Positions 58,301 through 59,487 of a DNA stretch of 64,000 nucleotides are shown here, in pieces. Source of the stretch: Anadara kagoshimensis. Taxonomy: Eukaryota > Mollusca > Bivalvia > Arcoida > Arcidae. How positions within the stretch are numbered: position 1 is the stretch's first letter; every line of letters begins with the position of its first letter. The notes under the pieces were generated by a model. The model worked only from the letters and a program-made list of their open reading frames with translations. It ran no database searches and was not told the DNA's origin. The stretch spans positions 36,509,854 to 36,573,853 of the forward strand of contig CM037871.1 in assembly GCA_021292105.1 (NCBI GenBank). The letters run 5' to 3'. Made by a program: the position numbers and the translations under genes.

Positions 58301-59025
58301 GAATGATTCCTATGTGAGGCAGAATTTTTAATATCCCCTATTCAAGCAATAGTGAATCAACCAATTATTGGATGAGGTAGAAAGAATGCGCTTATCATGG
58401 TTTGAAAAGATTTGAGTCCTATTATAGTCTATACTTGGACTGGGAGATCCTCAAACCCAGTTCAATGACATTCTACCTGCTGTACAAGTTGGCAATGTAC
58501 AGAAATCAATCAAATCAATAAATTATATGATTGGCAAGACTTTAAATTCAATGATGAAAACATGGAAAGCAGAGTTTAAGAAACTAGATTATCTATGAAC
58601 AACCATACTTAGAAAATAGCATCACAGTGTAAATGCAGTTAATGTACATTGATCTGACATCAAACTGGTCAATGTCAAATATTGTCAATAGAATGAAATA
58701 GATATCATTTGGAAAATGTCAAATGTTCTTGTCTCAATCATTTACAACTTATTTTCAATCAAGTTCAACAGAAAGTTGCTTAACTGTGAGTGAGTTTTGT
58801 GCCCTTTGTTTCTAATATATAAGACAAGACACCTGTCCTGTATGCAGTTCCGGGTTGTATAATAATTAGAAATGTTATGATGACCACCTGTTACAAATGT
58901 AACTGTCATTTATACAAAACTATGAGTTGTTTTCATACCGTGAAATGAATCCCTTCTACGCTACCAACAGCATAACACTGATCTCCAGAGTTACATGCAC
59001 CCGTCAGAACCTGGTGACGGTTCAT
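353..59025 (-). CDS. DMXL: DmX-like protein / rabconnectin-3 alpha, N-terminal 940 codons in 16 exons (3' end outside window)
   Basis: Large WD40 protein of the DMXL1/DMXL2 family. Members bind WDR7 and act like yeast RAVE in assembling and regulating the V-ATPase on acidifying vesicles. Sixteen exons read on the reverse strand join in frame with GT/AG at every junction: 58939-59025, 35624-35749, 34928-34999, 26339-26417, 25168-25375, 24380-24446, 22794-22975, 21821-22006, 18443-18517, 15561-15745, 14499-14753, 8548-8732, 4701-4813, 1781-2500, 812-944, 353-499. Recognition rests on colinear family landmarks: start MNRHQVLTGACNSGD, CDIVILASDFQRVQIIPG, KFSPDGLLFASAGK, FSWRKTSKYMPRGSVANM, HFHLAASINPET, NADMLFSIHPVDGSFLVW, LPLLLTTSHHN, LILWRVDPVGPLS and FVASDGESLRLYQAVIDA. 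The protein continues left of the window; family members are about 3000 residues. No signal peptide or membrane segment is visible. Exon limits are inferred without transcript data. Confidence 0.95.
500..811 (-). other. Intron 15
   Basis: 312 bp, no gene. 640-765 (aattttaatggtcaaatagc ... cggtagttattctaggcaaa) matches 41310-41405 and is the other half of the repeat seen at 85-330. Confidence 0.6.
812..944 (-). CDS. DMXL: DMXL exon 15 (residues 847-891)
   Basis: 133 nt, phase 2 in, phase 0 out. Acceptor TTTCCAG, donor GTATAC. Encodes STLGACSNSPSALFVASDGE then SLRLYQAVIDARTLLLEMG, matching the LGTYCNSPSACFVASDG-LRLYEAVIDA motif. A decayed duplicate lies just upstream at 966-1070. Confidence 0.95.
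966..1070 (-). pseudogene. Decayed duplicate of DMXL exon 15
   Basis: Closely resembles exon 15 with its acceptor: shared blocks include tctgatgccacaaataatgc and gtagagctggaaat. The copy keeps the TTTCCAG acceptor but reads S-S-T-S-I-F-stop (TAG). It also has a 1-nt deletion and an indel relative to the real exon, and lacks the matching 3' part and donor. It cannot code for the exon 15 peptide. Confidence 0.85.
1180..1277 (+). repeat. Fragment of TIR element related to 5123-5353
   Basis: Shares aaaatttttac blocks and the end cccctttacagtaat with the right end of the 5.1-kb element. The left part is missing. Confidence 0.55.
1504..1742 (+). repeat. tRNA-derived SINE, family C, full-length copy
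   Basis: Head ggtggccgagtggtctagag resembles a tRNA-Ser/Leu A box region, with a B box-like gtttgaatccg. The 3' tail aaatcttgactgggtgtaaa continues acaccattactcc. Lies in intron 14, opposite strand to the gene. Confidence 0.75.
1781..2500 (-). CDS. DMXL: DMXL exon 14 (residues 607-847), largest exon here
   Basis: 720 nt, phase 2 in and out. Acceptor TTACAG, donor GTAAGT. Starts WLVDWLDEYNPYCFRQAQVS (family: WLDEYxPxxFRQxQVSF). It continues through HLNGSLNQWQVSFSD, SRACGHRFRTNSAECH, LPLLLTTSHHN and SELILWRVDPVGPLSKSGG, and ends NVAWVPTLLP. This covers several blades of the second beta-propeller region. A short loop after TTSHHN (EEPHECEHGENCPRNGFNG) is lineage-specific. Confidence 0.97.
2574..3462. 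repeat. 37-bp minisatellite, about 24 copies
   Basis: Unit begins ggtccatatactagtactgt and continues atatggatgctggtcta. Each unit contains CCATATAC and its inverse GTATATGG separated by 7 nt, so each can fold into a hairpin. Variants tttag, ttcag and acacagg mark subtypes. Lies in intron 13, about 75 bp upstream of the exon 14 acceptor. Predicted proteins here are three-frame artefacts of the 37-bp period. Confidence 0.95.
3463..4700 (-). other. Rest of intron 13
   Basis: No coding signal. 4050-4310 is a copy of a dispersed repeat (see separate entry); the remainder is unique-looking AT-rich DNA. Confidence 0.6.
4050..4310 (+). repeat. Dispersed repeat with CTTGTGACCTTGA and CTATATACCCC motifs
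   Basis: Contains gaccttgtgaccttgatcct, a Leu-Ile-like AT stretch, catccatagacatggaaaat and the end tttctatatacccc...ggggttataaat, a short inverted end. Related copies are at 14793-15448 (interrupted), 36600-36803 and 42360-42487. I associate this repeat type with bivalves. Confidence 0.65.
4701..4813 (-). CDS. DMXL: DMXL exon 13 (residues 570-607)
   Basis: 113 nt, phase 0 in, phase 2 out. Acceptor AATTAG, donor GTAAGT. Encodes GSVIDALDRRIEGLLRDWHQ then NADMLFSIHPVDGSFLV, the conserved helix-plus-blade motif (LLxxWxxNADMLFSIHPxDGS). Confidence 0.96.
4874..5043. repeat. MITE, TACAGTAAAACC type
   Basis: About 170 bp flanked by TACAGTAAAACC and its inverse GGTTTTACTGTA, with TA at both outer ends as in Tc1/mariner elements. 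Relatives at 16141-16279, 16289-16436 and 25427-25612. Intron 12; an (AT)n run follows. Confidence 0.8.
5123..5353. repeat. MITE with ctgtaaaggggaaaa ends
   Basis: About 230 bp. Left end ctgtaaaggggaaaattttc and right end cccctttacag are inverted copies. Noncoding. A fragment occurs at 1180-1277. Confidence 0.75.
5694..5885. repeat. MITE, TACAGTC...GACTGTA type
   Basis: About 190 bp with TACAGTC and GACTGTA ends and the body phrase ggcctttatagacaggtttg. TA ends suggest a Tc1/mariner-type non-autonomous element. Other copies: 11990-12178, 16700-16863, 29179-29315 and 50376-50557. Confidence 0.8.
6076..6392 (-). repeat. tRNA-derived SINE, family A
   Basis: On the minus strand the tRNA-like head reads GGTAGCTCAGTTGGTAGAGT (A box) with a degenerate B box. 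The body includes a conserved tctatagctggtgaggtctc-like segment, and the tail is near 6076. Same strand as DMXL, intron 12. Confidence 0.85.
6413..6725 (-). repeat. SINE family C copy plus a second tRNA-like head
   Basis: 6413-6612: minus strand, B box region ctgagtgggattcgaaccta and head ...ccacttgaccacac. 6640-6725 carries another tRNA-Ser-like head in the same orientation (ttgggatttgatccaagatg). No open reading frame. Confidence 0.65.
6726..8035 (-). other. Intron 12, unique AT-rich DNA
   Basis: No gene, repeat family or structural signal that I can support was seen here. Confidence 0.5.
8040..8342 (+). repeat. tRNA-derived SINE, family D
   Basis: Head tggcctagtggttaaggcgt (A box) and gtgggttcgatccc (B box) are nearly perfect. 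A long body follows (gcgatggaccggcgtcccat). The 3' end is a short repeated tail ctttaacttaactttaactt. Acceptor and T stems do not pair as in a functional tRNA, so this is a SINE, not a tRNA gene. Ends about 200 bp from exon 12. Confidence 0.85.
8548..8732 (-). CDS. DMXL: DMXL exon 12 (residues 508-569)
   Basis: 185 nt, phase 1 in, phase 0 out. Acceptor TTATAG, donor GTAAGT. Encodes a strongly basic tract HTKKKKHKIFKKRKKHHHK, then a Ser-rich linker (LGSHSNSMSSLTSDPP) ending SYTGSPEVS. Family conservation is low here; support comes from the open frame, good splice sites and exact phase match to both neighbours. An upstream GTATCA could serve as an alternative donor six nt earlier, removing V-S; GTAAGT fits better. 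Confidence 0.86.
8733..9133 (-). other. Intron 11, segment next to exon 12
   Basis: AT-rich with a TTTA run near 8838. Nothing coding. Confidence 0.5.
11831..11904. repeat. (CT)n(CA)n compound microsatellite
   Basis: About 32 bp of CT followed by about 41 bp of CA. The open reading frame across it (Ser-Leu then Thr-His runs) is an artefact. Confidence 0.97.
11990..12178. repeat. MITE, TACAGTC type, inverted relative to 5694-5885
   Basis: Contains tctataaaggccacccaaag and ends aggttggactgta. Located inside the candidate large TIR element. Confidence 0.75.
12712..13900. repeat. Three tandem ~395-bp units in right end of the element
   Basis: Anchor cggccat starts at 12712, 13113 and 13504 (spacing 401 and 391). 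Units share ttgacgacgaatgaagg, gcaccaggtataat, acgtacaagttttaaaa, gtgccgtcagaaaat and attttaccgtt. Similarity is high between units 2 and 3. Confidence 0.85.
14008..14172 (-). repeat. SINE family C, truncated copy
   Basis: Minus-strand fragment: aagatctatcctgaggggga and ttcaaatctaagcagtgaca correspond to the tRNA-like B box side. Begins just outside the large TIR element. Confidence 0.6.
14499..14753 (-). CDS. DMXL: DMXL exon 11 (residues 423-508)
   Basis: 255 nt, phase 1 in and out. Acceptor TTTTTAG, donor GTATGT. Encodes DIPLLPVVGSKGDLQHNFQL then HWLNNKELQFTMEAESILQ, which matches the conserved VHWLNNKELHFT block. The second half is a low-complexity acidic linker rich in D, S and H (DSHKDSHSDSQD, about residues 472-508), expected to be disordered. 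Confidence 0.95.
14793..15448 (+). repeat. CTTGTGACC dispersed repeat interrupted by SINE family B
   Basis: Left part 14793-14885 has gaccttgtgaccttaaccct. Right part 15269-15448 has atccatccatagatatagaa, the agacagacagacagg run and cctatataccac...gtggtataat. The SINE sits between them. Intron 10. Confidence 0.75.
14886..15268 (+). repeat. tRNA-derived SINE, family B, full length
   Basis: Head acggtggcctaatggataag (A box) and gagtttgagccctgc (B box). Body includes gcacattaaggtcgctctga; the 3' end is aacattcaaccaaccaaac. Flanks ctttacctatgt and ctttatgtatgt look like a decayed 12-bp target-site duplication. Confidence 0.85.
15561..15745 (-). CDS. DMXL: DMXL exon 10 (residues 361-423)
   Basis: 185 nt, phase 2 in, phase 1 out. 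Acceptor TTTTAG, donor GTAAGT. A basic stretch HAIHKRRKHTKFGPD is followed by a linker and ends CPALHFHLAASINPET, matching the LCHFHIAASINPAT block of vertebrate DMXL. Confidence 0.95.
15900..16060. repeat. Imperfect tandem repeat built on TTAATTAA
   Basis: Units of about 40-55 bp such as agtgttaattaac...attacaggt occur four times with variation. Intron 9. Confidence 0.7.
16141..16436. repeat. Two adjacent TACAGTAAAACC-family MITEs
   Basis: 16141-16279 has intact TACAGTAAAACC and GGTTTTACTGTA ends. 16289-16436 retains only the right end aaggttttactgta clearly. Confidence 0.75.
16700..16863. repeat. MITE, TACAGTC type
   Basis: tgcctgtctataaaggccac ... aggttggactgta. Same orientation as 11990-12178. 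Confidence 0.72.
17501..17629. repeat. 129-bp near-palindrome (56-59 bp arms, 14-nt loop)
   Basis: Left arm agagtgac...gttatacagggttttg...catgtacccc and right arm ggggtacatg...caaaaaccctgtataac...gtctcactct are inverted copies around the loop gtcaaagatgaaaa. In intron 9, so DMXL pre-mRNA would contain a long hairpin. Confidence 0.85.
17630..18442 (-). other. Intron 9, remainder near exon 9
   Basis: No coding signal and no repeat family recognised. Confidence 0.5.
18443..18517 (-). CDS. DMXL: DMXL exon 9 (residues 336-361)
   Basis: 75 nt, phase 2 in and out. Acceptor TTCTTAG, donor GTTATA, the weakest donor in the gene. Encodes S-DLQYTLKRTLDLDDILSFVE-DNPI. The segment is poorly conserved in the family. 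It is supported by frame continuity on both sides and its position between well-conserved exons. Because its length is a multiple of three, skipping it would keep the frame. Confidence 0.8.
18518..19740 (-). other. Intron 8, segment next to exon 9
   Basis: AT-rich DNA without recognised repeats or genes. The open frame at 19283-19609 (minus) has no family features and is judged chance. Confidence 0.5.
19745..20261 (-). repeat. tRNA-like head fragment and truncated SINE family B
   Basis: 19745-19830: minus-strand tRNA-like head (aggttcaaacctacaaccct as B box inverse). 19953-20261: SINE B, 3' end at ttggttggttaaatgttgct, body cggcaattttt...cttgtactagcgagcactca. It stops at the tRNA B box side without the A box. 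Confidence 0.75.
20889..21190. repeat. Dispersed repeat, inverted copy of 35083-35310
   Basis: Shared: gactttgaaaagggggg, agattttaacctcccgc, gggagaagaagtgatagcg and ctcccgctcatatcgga. The 35-kb copy has the same blocks in reverse complement. No protein similarity recognised. Confidence 0.75.
21303..21422. repeat. AT-rich tandem repeat, ~26-bp unit
   Basis: Unit like aattggtgaatattatatgt repeated four to five times after an ATTA run. Lies in intron 8, about 400 bp from exon 8. Confidence 0.8.
21821..22006 (-). CDS. DMXL: DMXL exon 8 (residues 274-336)
   Basis: 186 nt, phase 2 in and out. Acceptor TTTCAG, donor GTAAGA. Encodes RGSVANMLVTSCTDNVCRLW then CETILPDDGLVDLEQ..., the conserved RGSVxNxLxTSCxDxVCRLWxETxLP blade, followed by a basic tail HRHKKRFIQRLKTI. 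Confidence 0.96.
22007..22397 (-). other. Intron 7, segment next to exon 8
   Basis: AT-rich, no features seen. Confidence 0.5.
22398..22793 (-). repeat. Tandem duplication of exon 7 3' end plus splice donor
   Basis: In + coordinates the donor block cttaccttgg recurs at 22480, 22541, 22624, 22707 and 22789; the last is the real exon 7 donor. Spacing is 61, 83, 83 and 82 bp. Each 82-83 bp copy carries the exon end (GTTACAG-GATTCTCCTGGAGG ...CCAAG) and a consensus GTAAGC donor, and the copies are near-identical. More diverged copies extend to about 22398. The unit is about 60 bp of exon plus 23 bp of intron. Confidence 0.88.
22794..22975 (-). CDS. DMXL: DMXL exon 7 (residues 214-274)
   Basis: 182 nt, phase 0 in, phase 2 out. 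Acceptor AACAG, donor GTAAGC. Starts ADRLVKIWYEDRKVQL and ends AHPRAVTGFSWRKTSKYMP, the family's HPRAVTGFSWRKTSKYMPRG block. The 3' end and its donor are repeated downstream in the intron (22398-22793). If the first donor is not used, the frame reads AGG TAA and stops at once, so the copies cannot extend the protein. Confidence 0.95.
23030..23481 (-). repeat. GATT/AATTAATC simple repeats followed by SINE family A
   Basis: 23041-23155 is an imperfect run of attgattg and aattaatcagttgattg. 23155-23481 is a minus-strand SINE A with head CTCAGTTGGTAGACTAATTG and body tcacctgctataggtgaagt. The simple repeat adjoins the SINE 3' end. Confidence 0.8.
23580..24225. repeat. Diverged dispersed repeats in intron 6
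   Basis: 23580-23770 carries tatatccccccaatcaaact and ttatcaaacttggcacaaat, resembling the mollusc-type repeat with ...CCCCC ends. 24130-24222 is a SINE family C 3' fragment (gggtgtaaaacaccattaat). Confidence 0.5.
24380..24446 (-). CDS. DMXL: DMXL exon 6 (residues 191-213)
   Basis: 67 nt, phase 2 in, phase 0 out. Acceptor ACTAG, donor GTAAAC. Encodes R-PATSVYHLKFSPDGLLFASA-GK, a textbook WD40 strand (FSPDG, ASAGK). Confidence 0.95.
24447..25167 (-). other. Intron 5
   Basis: 721 bp AT-rich intron; no recognised features. Confidence 0.6.
25168..25375 (-). CDS. DMXL: DMXL exon 5 (residues 122-191)
   Basis: 208 nt, phase 1 in, phase 2 out. Acceptor TTATAG, donor GTAGGT. Begins GAKLLTGGDVIQIWQLGHEF, a WD blade end (IWQL). 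It then has a polar, acidic loop rich in S, H, D and E (about residues 155-180) and ends AIWDCIWKC, equal to the conserved W-C-W-C motif before the next blade. Confidence 0.94.
25427..25960. repeat. TACAGTAAAACC-type MITE and second dispersed repeat in intron 4
   Basis: 25427-25612 ends agtaaaac...ggttttattgta, a decayed MITE. 25680-25960 shares ggggtagcctagtgtgatct, agtgaaaagattaaca and gatgtctaata with 58090-58300, defining another dispersed family. Confidence 0.65.
26339..26417 (-). CDS. DMXL: DMXL exon 4 (residues 96-122)
   Basis: 79 nt, enters in phase 0 and leaves in phase 1. Acceptor ATACAG, donor GTAAAT. Encodes KLDYHWYQTATFEAECFINC-LSWNLEG, corresponding to the QLKCQWLKTG...YNLAWD stretch of vertebrate DMXL. 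Confidence 0.93.
26418..26870 (-). other. Intron 3, segment next to exon 4
   Basis: No gene or repeat recognised. Confidence 0.5.
26873..27215 (-). repeat. SINE family A
   Basis: Minus-strand head TGGTAGCTTAGTTGGTAGAA; tail gagttgggtaatggtgttga; body includes cgccagataaaggtaaagat. Intron 3. Confidence 0.82.
27340..27645. repeat. SINE C fragment and a solo arm of the 47-kb inverted-repeat element
   Basis: 27340-27430 matches a SINE C tail (tgaaagaatcccaactggga). 27515-27645 matches 47178-47395 with a deletion (gcttgaatta, taccgtgatggtggtcagtg), so it is a half element. Confidence 0.6.
27646..29178 (-). other. Intron 3, unique AT-rich DNA
   Basis: No gene, clear repeat or structure seen. Confidence 0.5.
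29179..29315. repeat. MITE, TACAGTC type, shortened
   Basis: tacagtcgaacatgac ... ggcctttatagatatgtttg actgta. Internal deletion relative to 5694-5885. Confidence 0.7.
29945..30285 (-). repeat. Dimeric SINE with two tRNA-like heads
   Basis: Minus strand: head 1 at 29950-30018 (GTGGTCTGGGTAGCTCAGTT; B-box inverse aacccgggacc). Head 2 is at 30205-30280 (GCGGTCTGGATAGCTCACCA; gaacctggaacctccca). About 190 bp of non-tRNA sequence lies between them. The same arrangement is found at 57325-57648. Confidence 0.78.
30403..30579. repeat. TIR element with internal inverted repeat
   Basis: Ends tactgtaaactgtgaaattt and ...gggattctgta; inner arms gctgagtaactcgaag and cttcgagttacccagc are inverted copies. 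Noncoding. Confidence 0.7.
30641..30978 (-). repeat. SINE family A, best-preserved copy
   Basis: Minus strand head GCGGTAGCTCAGTTGGTAGA, B box inverse ggttcgaacccaagacc. Body cgagatgtcgccagctatag and tail gagtgagtaatggtgtttaa. The least diverged copy in the window, so useful as a family reference. Confidence 0.88.
30979..32740 (-). other. Intron 3, unique AT-rich DNA
   Basis: No supported gene. Small open frames (31331-31600 plus; 31061-31306 minus) show no family features. Confidence 0.5.
32741..34037. repeat. 46-bp minisatellite, interrupted by a MITE
   Basis: Unit gaacttttacagaacatgaa then aacaacaaggggatttattt gttcca. About 23 copies run from 32962 to 34037 and one diverged copy lies at 32741-32805. 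Units alternate between aaggggatt and attgggatt types. The array is split by the MITE at 32807-32958. Open frames here are repeat artefacts. Confidence 0.93.
32807..32958. repeat. Short TIR element inside the minisatellite
   Basis: Ends gatttgtaccc and gggggtacaaaa are inverted. The body (aaaaataatttttcataaat, atttaataggt) matches 59496-59636. Confidence 0.7.
34038..34927 (-). other. Intron 3, segment next to exon 3
   Basis: 34574-34727 is a truncated minus-strand SINE A (tail gagttgagtaatggggtttt; no tRNA head). The rest shows nothing recognisable. Confidence 0.6.
34928..34999 (-). CDS. DMXL: DMXL exon 3 (residues 72-95)
   Basis: 24 codons, phase 0 at both ends, acceptor TTTCAG and donor GTAAGTA. 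Encodes IAASYQSKVYIFEPTPLLHH then ESTH, matching the family segment that reads IAASYGN-VCIFEP in vertebrates. Completes a WD-type blade begun in exon 2. Confidence 0.95.
35083..35310. repeat. Dispersed repeat, inverse of 20889-21190
   Basis: Contains cacttccgatatgagcacaa, ctcccgctatcactgcttct and gaggttaaaatctcccc, then a C-run and tttcaaagtc. Occupies most of intron 2. Confidence 0.75.
35624..35749 (-). CDS. DMXL: DMXL exon 2 (residues 30-71)
   Basis: 42 codons, phase 0 at both ends, acceptor TTGCAG and donor GTTAGT. Encodes AYAAGCDIVILASDFQRVQI followed by IPGVTHGNVKVNCLDCSTDT-GK. This is the first blade-forming segment of the N-terminal beta-propeller and the most recognisable DMXL signature. 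Confidence 0.96.
35813..36119 (+). repeat. SINE family A, diverged
   Basis: Plus-strand head gtagagtgcttgcttcatat with B box ggcttgaaccctgg; tail tgtaaaacaccattcaaaca. Start of the 23-kb intron 1. Confidence 0.72.
36600..36803 (+). repeat. Dispersed repeat, CCTATATACCCCC type
   Basis: tgtgccaaatatggtatacc, the run agatggatggacagacagac, then gatacctatatacccc and ggttgtgggggtggtgat. Related to 4050-4310. Confidence 0.65.
36804..37322 (-). other. Intron 1, unique segment
   Basis: Nothing recognised besides AT-rich DNA. Confidence 0.5.
37323..37363. repeat. (GT)n microsatellite
   Basis: About 20 GT dinucleotides. Confidence 0.97.
37590..37810 (-). repeat. SINE family C
   Basis: Minus strand: tail near ggagtttaacacccaagtca, B-box inverse gcgggatttgaacttag, head inverse gaccactcagcct. 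Confidence 0.7.
37811..38759 (-). other. Intron 1, unique segment
   Basis: No gene or recognised repeat. Confidence 0.5.
38760..38940. repeat. MITE-like element, aaattcgcgtgtattta type
   Basis: tgtaaacatattaaattcgc at the left and gcgaaaattagttac at the right. A second copy, with the same order of blocks (agacatatcc, acacaataa-cataa), is at 43432-43665. Confidence 0.7.
38940..39068 (+). repeat. Two tandem tRNA-like heads, ~64-bp unit
   Basis: acaacaactcagttggtaga then gtgcttg...aaaggtcgagttatcaaacc is followed directly by a second copy with acaacaactcaattggtaga ... gtccagggatcaaaccctat. A-box and B-box-like motifs are in both; no body or tail follows. Confidence 0.75.
39069..40020 (-). other. 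Intron 1, mostly unique, with a SINE B fragment
   Basis: 39735-39910 holds diverged SINE B pieces (gtatgtgtgaggtgtgcaag, cactcagggtgaatttaa). A decayed MITE end (ttgttataaatatgttttac) lies near 39305. Confidence 0.5.
40025..40515 (-). repeat. GGGAAAA-rich repeat joined to a tRNA-like head
   Basis: 40030-40395 repeats short ttttgggaaaa blocks and has loosely inverted ends (ggatttatcagggtc / cttgatgaatcc). 40440-40515 is a minus-strand tRNA-like head (gggtttgaacccatgacctc). The open frame across both is an artefact. Confidence 0.5.
40683..41032 (+). repeat. SINE family A, plus strand, full length
   Basis: Head gcggtagctcagttggtaga, B box gttgtggatttaatcccc, body cttatagctggcaacgtctc, tail ttgactgggacattaaacac then cattactcaactcaactc. 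The tail phrase is shared with SINE family C. Confidence 0.88.
41228..41410. repeat. Dispersed repeat matching 85-330 and 640-765
   Basis: attgctttattttcacggtg, gcagtttgacgatgcc, attttagtggtcaaattggg and ggtagtaattttaggcaaa. Confidence 0.65.
42246..42605. repeat. Direct duplication flanking a CCTATATACC-type repeat
   Basis: 42246-42345 and 42520-42605 share gctgcagtataagccatttt and aaaactga. Between them 42360-42487 is a dispersed repeat (ttcctatatacctcccgc ... gcagggggtataaa). Confidence 0.65.
42660..43431 (-). other. Intron 1, unique AT-rich DNA
   Basis: Nothing supported. Confidence 0.5.
43432..43665. repeat. MITE-like element, second copy of 38760-38940
   Basis: tactgtaaacaaatttcatt at the left and agtgaaaattagtac at the right, with an expanded AT core. 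Confidence 0.65.
44010..44337. repeat. Three-copy tandem repeat, ~103-bp unit
   Basis: Blocks gcaagcaacaagagcttc, cacatttaccagtagt and ggggctcttacaataaa recur three times; acaagagctt at 44041, 44145 and 44247. Confidence 0.9.
44344..44582 (-). repeat. SINE family C, near full length
   Basis: Minus strand: tail aaagagtaatggagttttac, B-box inverse tcccagtgggattcaaacct, head inverse gaccaataggtcaccgaggc. Confidence 0.75.
44583..45619 (-). other. Intron 1, unique AT-rich DNA
   Basis: No gene or repeat recognised. Confidence 0.5.
45620..45935 (-). repeat. SINE family A
   Basis: Minus-strand head TGGTAGCTCAGTTGGTAGAA; body inverse ttcaccagctataagccaag. Confidence 0.8.
46046..46400 (+). repeat. 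SINE C fragment and an isolated tRNA-like head
   Basis: 46046-46130 resembles SINE C body (ggttttctctgggcactcta). 46250-46320 reads ctcagtggctcattggaaga ... ggtcctgggttaaaacccc, a tRNA-like head without a recognised body. Confidence 0.55.
46401..47177 (-). other. Intron 1, AT-rich segment
   Basis: 46560-46700 resembles 24780-24900 in short phrases (gaaagaatttctcaacaaat), possibly an old dispersed repeat. No gene. Confidence 0.45.
47178..47703. repeat. Long inverted-repeat element, ~210-bp arms
   Basis: Left arm 47178-47395 (gacggatcgccagccatggc, catgatggcgaccaatgttg) and right arm 47490-47703 (cgtatcgctggccacatc, ccaacattggtcgccatcat, gtggctggtgatccatcaat) are inverted copies about 95 bp apart. 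A half copy is at 27515-27645. Noncoding. Confidence 0.85.
47979..48183. repeat. MITE with ~50-bp terminal inverted repeats
   Basis: Left tttcgccgctgtaccacgtg and right cacgtggtacagcggcgaag are inverted. Pairing extends through acctcttaacgtttgtg / cacaaacgttagagggt. The centre has tgacgtcgttttcgcgggaa, itself nearly palindromic. Markedly richer in GC than its surroundings. Confidence 0.88.
48517..49160 (+). repeat. SINE family C split by a SINE family B insertion
   Basis: Head ctgggtggatgagatgttta, B box aggttctaatcccgc. The body is cut at 48698 and resumes at 49083 (accacctccatataagtaaa, tcttgactgtgatgtaaaac). Confidence 0.88.
48699..49082 (-). repeat. SINE family B, nested, with 14-bp target-site duplication
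   Basis: Complete minus-strand SINE B: head inverse tccattaggccaccgtgccc, 3' end ttggttggttggttggttga. The duplication CAATCCTAAAATGA is exact at 48685-48698 and 49083-49096. Confidence 0.93.
49130..49560 (+). repeat. Tandem copies of a SINE C 3' fragment, ~170-bp unit
   Basis: ctctgggcactcccgtttac / ctctggacactctggtttac and tgaccaccacgataaaagtg (twice) recur together with cttcagaaaaa-atcaactt blocks. These appear to be segmental copies of the 3' part of the adjacent SINE. Confidence 0.8.
49561..50375 (-). other. Intron 1, unique segment
   Basis: Nothing supported beyond AT-rich DNA. Confidence 0.5.
50376..50557. repeat. MITE, TACAGTC type, well preserved
   Basis: tacagtctaacctgcc ... ttatagacaggtttgactgta, with TA at both outer ends. 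Same orientation as 5694-5885. Confidence 0.85.
50558..51293 (-). other. Intron 1, unique segment
   Basis: No feature recognised. Confidence 0.5.
51294..51555 (-). repeat. SINE family A, diverged
   Basis: Minus-strand head CTATGGTAGCTTAGTTAGTA; body inverse gttaccagctatacgtgaaa. Confidence 0.72.
51556..52643 (-). other. Intron 1, mostly unique, with a SINE C fragment
   Basis: 52425-52535 (minus) is a SINE C head region (AGCCAAGTGGTTGAGGTGTT). No gene otherwise. Confidence 0.5.
52644..54850. repeat. 55-bp minisatellite, about 40 copies
   Basis: Unit tgtacaattttgactggtaa then gcgagtcaatagttaccttt ttgaacaggtatgac. Subtypes (atgcctg runs near 53187-53460, ggccttgttag, acgggtaagc, aacgatatgac) recur in blocks, showing expansion of multi-unit segments. 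Intron 1. Confidence 0.96.
55293..56247. repeat. Minisatellite of 44-bp and 36-bp units with a 216-bp higher-order period
   Basis: Core aaccttgaactcaataaccc aatcaga. Outer parts use ~44-bp units with an extra ctccctgtctc. The centre (55753-56190) uses 36-bp units. A six-unit block starting aaacaccc at 55791 recurs at 56007, 216 bp later. Because 36 divides by three, the plus strand is open for 145 codons, which is an artefact. Confidence 0.94.
56248..56899 (-). other. Intron 1, unique segment
   Basis: AT-rich; ends in a gattgattgat run next to a SINE. No gene. Confidence 0.5.
56900..57120 (-). repeat. SINE family A, head truncated
   Basis: Minus-strand body inverse gagatgtcaccagctacagt; no A or B box. 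A GATT simple repeat adjoins its 3' end, as at 23 kb. Confidence 0.68.
57325..57648 (-). repeat. Dimeric SINE, second copy
   Basis: Minus strand: two tRNA-like heads (57330-57410 and 57575-57645; ctctaccaactgagc and caattgagctacccagacca) separated by ~165 bp related to the spacer at 30020-30200 (atgggaaatcccacc, aggccacc, aaaaatgcag). Confidence 0.75.
57649..58938 (-). other. Intron 1, segment next to exon 1
   Basis: 58090-58300 is a dispersed repeat shared with 25680-25960 (ggggatagcctagtgcgatc). The rest is unique. No gene. Confidence 0.55.
58939..59025 (-). CDS. DMXL: DMXL exon 1 (residues 1-29, start codon)
   Basis: Reads MNRHQVLTGACNSGDQCYAV then GSVEGIHFT. This is the conserved DMXL N terminus (HQVLTGA, NxGD, YxVGSV). 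ATG is at 59025-59023 on the minus strand. An in-frame TAA at 59034-59032 shows the frame does not extend upstream, which decides the start. Donor is GTATGA, phase 0. The next coding exon is about 23 kb away. Confidence 0.93.
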
Positions 59026-59270
59026 GATTATTTAAAACTGCAAATATTTCATCCAAATTCTATAAACATGTTTGGTTCAGATGACGGCTCCTCCTTCTTG
59101 GAAGCCATATTGGATAATTTGTCTCTTTCCAAGGGAGATAATTCGACATTTCTTCCGCTTTCTGTCTGCTTTCACTTTGATTGATGACGTTCACACTTTC
59201 AATCCCACAACGTCACTGGAGCGTTGTGATCGATCAGGTCAAGTGATTAGTAAATAATCAATATGTATGA
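59026..59270 (-). promoter_or_regulatory. Probable DMXL 5' UTR and core promoter region
   Basis: Directly upstream of the start codon, with more C and G than its flanks. Holds a TGACGT (CRE-like) site near 59185-59190 and an AGCGGAAG ETS-like site on the minus strand near 59157. No TATA box is visible. Position and motifs only; no transcription start evidence. Confidence 0.4.
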
Positions 59271-59447
59271 AGAAGTTCCGTGGCCATAGTAAATTGCGAC
59301 TAACATTTCAATTAGTGTTAATAGCGACATATCGCTGGTGCTAATTAGCTGGCAGTTCACAACAGGTGCTTGTTCAGAACCGACTCTTAACACTATGTAA
59401 TTACCGGTACCACGCATTAGCTTTGCAAAATGGGTTAATTGATTAGG

Positions 59448-59487
<40 letters not shown>

